The notes beneath the pieces were generated by a model. It was not told where the DNA came from and made no database searches. It was given only the letters and a program-made list of their open reading frames with translations. Shown piece by piece: positions 7,904-15,399 of a stretch of 23,675 nucleotides of DNA (the first letter of the stretch is position 1; every line of letters begins with the position of its first letter). The translations under genes and the position numbers were made by a program. Source of the stretch: Hypsibius dujardini (lineage: Eukaryota; Tardigrada; Eutardigrada; Parachela; Hypsibiidae); the NCBI GenBank assembly GCA_001579985.1, contig LRSR01003320.1:1-23675 (forward strand). The letters run 5' to 3'.

Positions 7904-9037
7904 ATGAATGCGAACTGCACACAGGTTAAAACTAATCCCGAGCGCGGATATAGCGAACACATGCGGACGTGGATAATGCTGCCACAGGAGAAGCGGGGCT
8001 CCATTGAGGAATATTCGTTGCATTTGTCCGAGACTGTCGCTGCAGCAGCTACATCCCCCTCCGCCCCCAGCGGAAGCTCCGATGATCAGGTAATTTACAC
8101 GTGCAGCAAGCAAGAGTTGTAAAGTATAAATAATACAGCCCCCTGCAAGTCAATCGGTCAATCAAGCAACATCATGCAAGTCAATCGGTCAATCAAGCAA
8201 CACCATGCAAGTCAATCGATCAATCAAGCAACACCCTGCAAGTCGATCGGTCAATCAAGCAACACCCCGCAAGTCAATCGGTCAATCAAGCAACGGGTTG
8301 GCCGTTACAATGAGTCTTGTCAATCAACCTATCAATCGAAGGTGTTCTTTGATAAATGAGCGATTTAGCTTTTAACGATCTCTAAACCGAAAAGCGATCC
8401 AGACTTGTTTTGTATGTTACATTTTCTGTTCTAGCCAATGGAATTGCAAAGGCAGCCGCAGGAACGCAAGGCGTTATCCGCGGAGCCTGGAGAAGTCCTC
8501 TTAAATCTGCTCAATGTCACGCAAAAAATATTCGGATACCTGCCGTTGGATTCGCTCCGCGCCTGCACGGATGTCTGTCGGACATTCAATCAGCTTGCCG
8601 AACTGGAAATCGCCACGCGTAATCGAACCTTCATCTTGGCCCGGAAGATTCGGAAAGTTGCGGTTGTGCAGGACTTATTGGGGCAGTTGATCATGCGACA
8701 ATATGATCACTTTCTCTGTGAGCCGCGAATGATTTTAATCATGAAGGCGCGAGCATTTCATCCAAAGAATTACGCCGTAGACCCTATGACCCGAGTGCAA
8801 ACCATTTTAAGCTCAACATCCACCACGAAGGCGTGTTGGCCGAAGGATTTAATTAACCATGGAATTTATGTCGGGGACGGGGTGTTTTATTCGTATCCCG
8901 GTGGTGTGCAAACGGGATGCAGTTTCGCGGCAATGCAAATTCCAAGAATGCCCGGTGAGCATCTCCCTGTCTCACTTTCTGTCAGTCACTTTGTCCGTCA
9001 GCTATATTATTATCTGTTTGTTTCTCTGTTTGTCTAT

Positions 9038-9071
<34 letters not shown>

Positions 9072-9956
9072 ATCTGTCTGTCTATCTGTCTGTGTGTCTG
9101 TCTGTGTGTCTGTGTCTGTCTGTGTGTCTGTGTGTCTGTGTCTTTGTGTCTGTCTGTCTGTCTGTGTGTCTGTGTGTCTGTCTGTGTGTCTGTGTGTCTA
9201 TCTGCCTGCCTGCCCGTCCAACCTGCAACTTTGTTTCTCACTCTGCGCCTGCCTGTCTGTTCAGCTGGTCTGTCTGGGCTGGACGGGCTTCCAGTTTGTC
9301 TGTGTAATCAAAAACCCATCTGACTGTTCTGTTGTTTTACAGGGTTTGTCGTAAGGAAGTTAGTACAACGAAACAACGACCACGCCATTCGCATCGGGCA
9401 CTTTCGCTGGATGGAGCACTGCATGGACGACATCGCCGTAGTCGACCTCCCTCTCATCGGCATGCCCGGCTTTCTCTTCCACACCAACTCTACAACTCTC
9501 GGCTGCCCGGAGGTCCAAATATTCGACCACCCTCTCTGCGCCGTCACGCACGACCTCTCCCACGTCAACGACGAATGCTACGTGTTTTGCGGCTCCAAAA
9601 CCAAAACCGCTTCCATCTGGTTGGACCATCAAGCTCTCAAAGGCCAGCCAGACCTGATTCGCTCAGAGTTCGAAAAAATAAATCCGCCTGCACTGGCACA
9701 CGATGCTCACGATATCTTCGGACTGTATTTCACCACCGCGCCGCCGCTGTTGAATCACACTGACCAGGAGGTGGCGGTGCTGCGGGAGTTCTTCCCGAGT
9801 GTGCGGCTGATGGGGTGCTCGCTGACGGATTCGCTGTTCGGCAACACGGCGTCGAGTGTCCGTGTAACCAGCCCGGCGGATCGAGCTGCCAAGGTGTCGC
9901 ATGCTACCGGTCACGCTAGTGCGTCTGTCTTTTTTCTCGTCGTTGTATCCACATAG
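7904..9956 (+). CDS. FBXO22: F-box protein with FIST-like C-terminus, FBXO22-like
   Basis: A probable substrate adaptor of an SCF (SKP1-CUL1-F-box) ubiquitin ligase. Exons 7904-8089, 8435-8954 and 9343-9956 join in phases 0 and 1 to give 439 residues (human FBXO22 is about 403). The F-box is at about residues 84-125: LLNLLNVTQKIFGYLPLDSL, then CTDVCRTFNQLAELE. It is followed by EPRMILIMKARAF and, near residues 383-392, REFFPSVRLMGCS, which parallels the FRKFFPSVPLFGF segment of FBXO22. The first exon (start in gcaaaATGaa) is alanine/serine-rich and not conserved; translation could instead begin at the ATG 8438 in exon 2. Intron 1 contains a 31-bp minisatellite and intron 2 a CTGT microsatellite. 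The TAG stop lies in the first partial unit of a 53-bp minisatellite, so the last few residues are less certain. Confidence 0.75.
8144..8298. repeat. 31-bp minisatellite in FBXO22-like intron 1, 5 units
   Basis: The marker tgcaagtcaatcggtcaatc recurs at 8144, 8175, 8206, 8237 and 8268 with a 31-base period and few substitutions. It sits wholly inside the intron 8090-8434. The 31-base period explains the frame-shifted SINQA-type ORF across it. Confidence 0.93.
9009..9215. repeat. CTGT/TGTG microsatellite in FBXO22-like intron 2
   Basis: Imperfect CTGT units with CTAT and TGTG variants fill most of the intron 8955-9342, starting about 50 bases after the donor. The Cys/Leu/Ser/Val-rich ORFs over it are repeat artefacts. 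Confidence 0.93.
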
Positions 9957-10319
9957 GATGCACTGCACTTAGTACACCGTGTGGCCCTTGGTCAGTCGCC
10001 GTCACATAGGATGCACTGCACTTAGTACACCGTGTGGCCCTTGGCCAGTCGCCGTCACATAGGATGCTATGCACTTAGTACACCGTGTGGCCTTTGGTCA
10101 GTCGCCGTCACATAGGATGCACTGCACTTAGTACACCGTGGGGCCCTTGGTCAGTCGCCGTCACATAGGATGCACTGCATTTAGTACACCGTGGGGCCCT
10201 TGGCCAGTCGCCGTCACATAGGATGCACTGCACTTAGTACACCGTGTGGCCCTTGGCCAGTCGCCGTCACATAGGATGCTATGCACTTAGTACACCGTGG
10301 GGCCCTTGGTCAGTCGCCG
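9949..10319. repeat. 53-bp minisatellite, about 7 units
   Basis: The marker ataggatgc recurs so that ATG falls at 9958, 10011, 10064, 10117, 10170, 10223 and 10276, an exact 53-base period. Units are over 90% alike, with two subtypes (atgcactgcact and atgctatgcact). The first, partial unit supplies the TAG stop of the FBXO22-like frame. Confidence 0.95.
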
Positions 10320-10608
10320 GTTGCTTCGGTTTCTCTTTGGTATTTCTATGTTACCTCCTGCTCGCATTGATGGCATGTTGCATTTTGTTTTGTGGATTTT
10401 TTTCACTGATCTGGTAATTCTAAGGTGAGTTTAATATTCGGGCGTGGGTGGGATTTGAGGACCTTCAATGCGGGCAAAAGAAGAAAACGAGATCATCTGA
10501 TGTATTATTATTGCTGGTCACTCACAATCACTGTGCGGTTTCTGTCCTTCTCCAACGCAAACAAAATTAATAACCGGTAACTGGTGTCCAAATTCTTAAC
10601 GGAATCAT

Positions 10609-10738
10609 TAGAGAGTTTTCGTAAACGGTATATCTTACGGTATAGCCGTACAGTATAGAAAAATGAACTGGGGTCAGAGAGAGTTTTCCATACTGTACCG
10701 CTATACCATTGAGATATACCGTTTGCGAAAACTCTCTA
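10609..10738. mobile_element. Almost full-length hairpin element (TAGAGAG tips)
   Basis: The arms are TAGAGAGTTTTCGTAAACGG at 10609 and, inverted, CGTTTGCGAAAACTCTCTA ending 10738. They continue inward through TATATCTTACGGTATAGC.. / ..GCTATACCATTGAGATATA and tactgta-like blocks, about 54 bases per arm around a 20-base loop. TA at both tips fits a TA-specific MITE. No coding capacity. Confidence 0.8.
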
Positions 10739-10854
10739 ATGTACAATACTGTATGGTACATGGTCAGTACATTTTCAAGTGCAACGAGTTCAAGACTACC
10801 CTGTCCTTCCCGTGGACAAGAAGCAGCAGAAAGACCGACCGACCGGTACGCTGT

Positions 10855-10993
10855 AGGCAGAAAGGTAGGAAGGTAGCTAGGAAGGTAAGTAGAAAGGTAG
10901 GTAGGTAGGTAAGTAGAAAGGTAGGAAGGTAGCTAGGAAGGTAGCTAGGAAGGTAAGTAGAAAGGTAGGAAGGTATGTAGGTAGGTAGGTAGG
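10855..10993. repeat. GGTA/GGAA-type simple repeat
   Basis: A run of AAGGTAGG, AGGTAGCT and GGTAGGTA units with period 4 and longer nested periods (gaaggtagctag repeated). It is intergenic, upstream of the aldo-keto reductase gene. A short gatcgatcgatcga run follows near 11136. Confidence 0.85.
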
Positions 10994-11400
10994 AGGCTAG
11001 ACTGTAATTAGAGATACATGTTATTCATCTATATCGTTCCGTGTGGTGCGAGTATGAGATACGTTTCGCGGAACGGGCTGGCAGCGGCGAGAGGGAGCCG
11101 CTAGCGCTTGCGGCAGTGCCGACCGCCACTTGTTCGATCGATCGATCGAAGTCAAAATCCAATACTGTACTAGTAGTTCGTATACTAGTTGTATACGTAG
11201 TTGCACCGCCACTGTCGATTGAATTGATTGTATTGCTGCTTGACATGGAGCACGACTACTAACCGTGATGCAAGCAAGATTCATCGACGATCATTCAAGA
11301 ACGGCGTATGAAAGTTTTATTTTCTCGCGTCAGGTCTCGTCCAATTTTTTTCTCGCATTTCGCACGTTGCTATCTACTCAAGTTCGGTGTTTGTTTTAGG

Positions 11401-12795
11401 ATGGCGCCGCCGAAAACCCCCACAGTGCGGCTTGCGTCGGGCTCGAACCTTCCCGTGATCGGCCTCGGCACCTGGCAAGCCAATCCCGGCCAAGTGAAGG
11501 AAGCTGTGCGAGAGGCCATCGAATTGGGTTACCGCCACTTTGACTGTGCCCACATCTACGGTAATGAGGAGGAGATCGGTGAGGCCTTTGCTGAGAAGAT
11601 CAAGGATGGCGTCGTCAAGCGGGAGGAGTTGTTTGTCACCAGCAAAGTATGTAGTTGCTTTGGTATACACAAACGGCAAAAAATGTGCGCTAACCGAGCT
11701 AAGCAGTTTAACTCGAGCTGTGTATGACGTCTTGCATGGAACGAGTTAAATGGCTTAACTCGGTTAGCGCAAGCTTTGTGCCACGTGTGTTTCTGCCGGT
11801 TTAAATATTGCGATATTTCTCCGGTGCCCTGACGATTTTGCTTTCGGAATTTAAATTCCGATCGCAGGTCTGGAACAACTCTCACAGCACGGCGGCGGTT
11901 CATGCGGCCCTGGACAAGACGTTGAAGGCATTGCGTCTGGATTATCTCGATCTCTACATCATCCACTGGCCTTTTGGTTATCAGGTATGCCAGAGGATTC
12001 TCTAGCCAGAGCTAAGGGAGTTGATTGAGGAAAAGCGTGGGTCTACCATATTCCATGTTTAATTAGGTAATGAGTTTCTTGAATTAGCGGATCCATTTGG
12101 GAGTTTTGTTACAACACGTTGTATGTCGGGCTTTTTTGGTTCTAGGAAGGTGGTCCAGATCCCTCGCCGAAAGACCCAACCGGCAAAATGATTCCCTCGG
12201 ACATTGATTACTTGGAGACATACAGGGTTCGTGGGGCGGTTCTTCCGCTGTTTCTTTCCGTGAGTTCGTTTTTTTCCGTATTGGATTTTGAGAGTTCCTT
12301 GTTTGTCCTCTTCAGGCACTGGAAGAATTGCAGAAAGCTGGCAAACTGAAGAACATCGGGCTGTCCAACTTCAACATCGAGCAGACTCGACGCGTCGTGG
12401 AGAACTGCAGTATTGCTCCGTCGTCGAATCAGTTCGAGGTGCACGTGTACCTTCAAAACAGGGAACTGGTGAACTACTGCAAGTCTCAAAATATCGTTGT
12501 TGTGGCCTATTCACCACTCGGCAGCAACGAGCGCACGAAAAGTGCAGACTTTATTGCGTTCCCGCCGCCGCTGGAGGACGCCGTTGTCAAAAAGATTGCT
12601 GACAAGCATAAAAAGTTGCCCGGTCATGTGAGTTCTTGTGGAAATGTTGAATATCTCAATCGTCTCATACCACATCTTTTCATTTTAGGTGCTGCTGAAG
12701 TTTCTCCTTCAGCAGGACCTAGTTGTTATCCCTAAGTCATCGAACAAAGAACGTTTGAAGAGCAATCTTGAGGTAGCTGTGAACAACTGTCTGAC

Positions 12796-12848
<53 letters not shown>

Positions 12849-13299
12849 GCCTGTCTGTCTGCCTGTCTGTCTGTTTGTTTGTTTGTCTGCTTGTTTGCCT
12901 GTGTGTCTGTCTTTGTCAGTCTGCCTGTTCGTCTGTTCTATGATTGTAGTATTATGTGATTAATTAAAGAATTCGATTTCACAAAATCGTAATGCTTTTT
13001 CAGCTGTTCGACTTCACATTAGATAAGGATGATCTTACGCAATTAGCTTCACTGGACAAAAAAGGAGACTATCGATGTTGGACAATGGGAAGGTGAGACA
13101 AGTTTCGCTGCGGCGTTCAGTGCAATGCAAACATTGTTATTTGCGACATACATGTAGCCAGCCTTTGCATACCGCACGGACGCTATATACGCCATGCTCA
13201 AATTGTGGGTGCTTTAATTACATTTTTGTCTTTTACAGGGATGCTGATCATAAGTACTATCCTTTCGATCGGAAGTATGCAACTAACCCTTCCGATTAA
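11401..13299 (+). CDS. Aldo-keto reductase (AKR1-like), complete
   Basis: A cytosolic NADPH-dependent carbonyl reductase of the AKR1/aldose-reductase class. Exons: 11401-11646, 11868-11984, 12146-12226, 12316-12627, 12689-12772, 13004-13092 and 13239-13299; total 329 residues, usual for the family. The catalytic tetrad is intact: D48 and Y53 in [15 protein letters not shown]82 in FVTSK, and H115 in LYIIHWP. Other hallmarks are [30 protein letters not shown], the cofactor-binding [13 protein letters not shown] and the C-terminal YYPF. An in-frame ATG at 11308 would add 31 residues, but tttgttttag just before 11400 looks like an acceptor of a 5' UTR intron, so I start at 11401. Intron 1 holds a MITE and intron 5 a CTGT microsatellite. 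Substrate preference cannot be told. Confidence 0.93.
11666..11790. mobile_element. TACACA-tip MITE in AKR intron 1
   Basis: An inverted-repeat element of about 125 bp. gcgctaaccgagctaagcag at the left pairs with the inverted taactcggttagcgc at the right, with tips TACACAAACGGC and GCCACGTGTGT. It closely resembles the element at 17801-17926 across the whole length. The right tip has lost the final TA. Confidence 0.85.
12790..12935. repeat. CTGT microsatellite in AKR intron 5
   Basis: About 15 near-perfect CTGT units, then degenerate CTGC/GTTT units. The array begins 17 bases after the donor at 12773. Confidence 0.95.
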
Positions 13300-13514
13300 T
13301 TATTGGAACTGTTCTAGTATTTCAACGTCGGGAGAATCTCAAATTGCGTTATTTGCGTGTTTATAAGATGTTCGAGATACTATGGCCCTTAAAGAAATCT
13401 CACATGTCAGGATGATTCGAGAAATGAGTGCTCACGCACACTGTACAGGTGTTGTGTTTCTGCTTCTTTCGCTATTGGCCGTTAGGACGGTGAAGTCGGA
13501 AATCGAAGAACTTT

Positions 13515-13556
13515 AATAAATAGTTAATTAATTGAGTGACTTTAGTATACAATAAA
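13515..13556 (+). promoter_or_regulatory. Candidate polyadenylation signals of the AKR gene
   Basis: AATAAA occurs at 13515-13520 and again at 13551-13556, 215-250 bases after the stop codon of the aldo-keto reductase gene. These are plausible 3'-end signals; no other gene on this strand ends nearby. Confidence 0.5.
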
Positions 13557-13965
13557 GACTTTGCTTTTGTCAGGAAAGAGAAAGTATGAGTTTTTGAAAC
13601 GAATTTGAAGAAGGTGTAGGTTGACCTCTTGTGCTGCGGCTGGAGCGGCACCAAAATGTGAGATAAGTGGGAAAACCTTGCATATTTCAGAGTGGTTGTC
13701 TTATTATGAGCTTTGACGGAGCAAAAGTCCTTTCGCAGTGGCAGCCACGTCTGAGCCGAAAGTTATTAGACGTTTCGATCGATCGACCGCAAGCCGTGTC
13801 AAGTATTCGTTTGAAGCTGTCTAGTTCACTCTCTCCTGTGCCTCTTACGTCTTGCTGTTTAACTTTTTAGCTCTCGTGCAACTATACATACGATTAGAAA
13901 AGTTAGGATAAATAATTTATATCAGTAAAAATGTGAATTAACTTAAAGTCCAAGGTATTGTGACC
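13557..13965. other. Intergenic region before the secreted-protein gene
   Basis: About 400 bases with no recognisable gene. An AT-rich block (aggataaataatttatatca, 13905-13924) about 45 bases before the ATG could be core promoter or 5' UTR sequence of the gene that follows. Confidence 0.35.
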
Positions 13966-14614
13966 ATGTCGGGCCTCCTGTTCGGTGCCGTCCTCGCTGT
14001 GTGCGTTGTAAGCAACAGAGCACATTCCTGCAACCAGACGGCCTTTGCAGAATGTCAAGACCTGGCGATGGAACCCAACGGCGCAGTTATGCAGAATCTT
14101 CCCATGGTCCTTCAAGTAGCTGGAGCATCCGGCGTCCCCTCCGCAGGGTTTACAGAGGAAGAACTCAACGCAATATGCAAGTACGACCTGAGTTAACTCC
14201 GCATGTACAACTGCATGCAAATTTGTTCTGCAATCACCAAGGAAATGCTGAGCGATATAATTTTATTTCTTTTCCAGACAAGTTGGGAGTATTATTCAAG
14301 GCGCAGAGCACGGGACGGTACCCTCCTTTTTCGGCTTCAAAAAGGTTCTCATCCAGGGATTATTGAAGTCTGCTCATGTCTGCAAGTTGCCAACGGTTTT
14401 CGGGGAATATTCGGTATATCGTCAATGTATTGTGGACGCTGCTGGGCCTAAATTAACCAGCTGTTCAGACATGGCTGCCCAAATTTACCAGGATATGCCG
14501 GTCGAATCGGTTGCTAACGAGATCACGATGCAGACCTTTTGCTGGTAAATTGTTGACAACAAAAGCAACAGGTTCAACACACGCAGGCTGGCAGGCAGGC
14601 AGACGGACAGACAG

Positions 14615-14687
<73 letters not shown>

Positions 14688-15065
14688 ACAGACAGAGACT
14701 AAGACACAGTTGTATAGGCAGGCAGACGGGAAATGCAGAGCAGATGGGACAGAGACAGACAATTCAGTGGAATAATTGTAAAAAATTTTGGTTAAGTCAT
14801 TATTATGGATAAATTTAATCAGTGCAGTAGTGTTTTCATTCTATTTAGTAGTCGCATCACTCTGGATTGTAGCAGGACCGAGATCGGTGATAAGTGCACC
14901 GGTGAAGCAATTGCTCAAAATGAAAAGATGCAACACGCGATTTTTGATGCCATGAACTGCACAAACTCACAGCTGATAGCATGCTCACCTGACGTGGAGA
15001 AAGCTACCCAGGAAGATGAAGACAAGATCGAAGAGGCGTACTACCGCTCGAACTCGGAACTCTAA
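13966..15065 (+). CDS. Secreted cysteine-rich protein, unrecognised family
   Basis: Exons 13966-14180, 14278-14544 and 14852-15065 (or from 14849) join at phase 2 each time to give 231 or 232 residues. The start MSGLLFGAVLAVCVVSNRAH is a clear signal peptide with likely cleavage near residues 19-21. The mature part has twelve cysteines, an even number, including adjacent C-C at the exon 2/3 junction, so six disulfides are possible. Two N-glycosylation sequons are visible (NQT at residue 23; NCT in the last third). It looks soluble and mainly helical, with an acidic end (EDEDKIEEAYYRSNSEL). I recognise no domain. The cysteine spacing loosely recalls small helical hemolymph-type secreted proteins, but this is weak. 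ATG context is accATGt, and the ORF-wide splice consistency supports a real gene. Intron 2 holds a CAGA/CAGG microsatellite. Confidence 0.75.
14586..14697. repeat. CAGA/CAGG microsatellite in secreted-protein intron 2
   Basis: CAGA units in the centre are flanked by CAGG (GCAG) runs, starting about 40 bases after the donor at 14545. Frames over it read as Gly/Arg/Gln/Ala or Asp/Arg/Gln/Thr repeats and are not coding. Confidence 0.93.
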
Positions 15066-15399
15066 ATTTGTACAGTTCTTCCTCCACTTGGACCGAAAGC
15101 TACGGACCATTTTTGTTTGGTTGAATATGATCAACTTTCAAATCCGTCTTCCTCGTATGTGCATGAACCGAATAGCAGATTGTACAGGAAAAAGGCTGTT
15201 TAAAACACGAGCAATAGGCAATGTTCCTCACCAGTAAAAAAATTTTTTTTTGACTAGGAGAAAACAATGAACGTGAACCATGCGATGATTTCGCCCGAAG
15301 CAAATGCAAAAACGGAACTTCACAAACTGTTGAGGCCTCAGGCCGAACCGGGAGGATGTAGAAAAGACATTTACGGGACGATTTCATAAAACGGAAACT
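15066..15399. other. Convergent 3' intergenic region
   Basis: 334 bases between the stops of two convergent genes, the secreted-protein gene (plus strand) and FBXO9 (minus strand). Nothing coding is seen, and no clear AATAAA was seen on either strand. Confidence 0.4.

Noticed and set aside
8859-9354. Cys/Leu/Ser/Val-rich ORFs, and a similar one at 21682-22035
   Set aside because: These are translations of intronic CTGT microsatellites between well-supported splice sites.
9949-10319. CRISPR-like array
   Set aside because: The 53-bp units are directly abutting with no unique spacers, in a eukaryotic context; this is a minisatellite. The same holds for the arrays at 1144, 2471, 6757 and 8144.
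11308-11400. Upstream in-frame start for the aldo-keto reductase
   Set aside because: tttgttttag just before 11400 looks like an acceptor, and family members start near [14 protein letters not shown]; a mitochondrial leader cannot be fully excluded.
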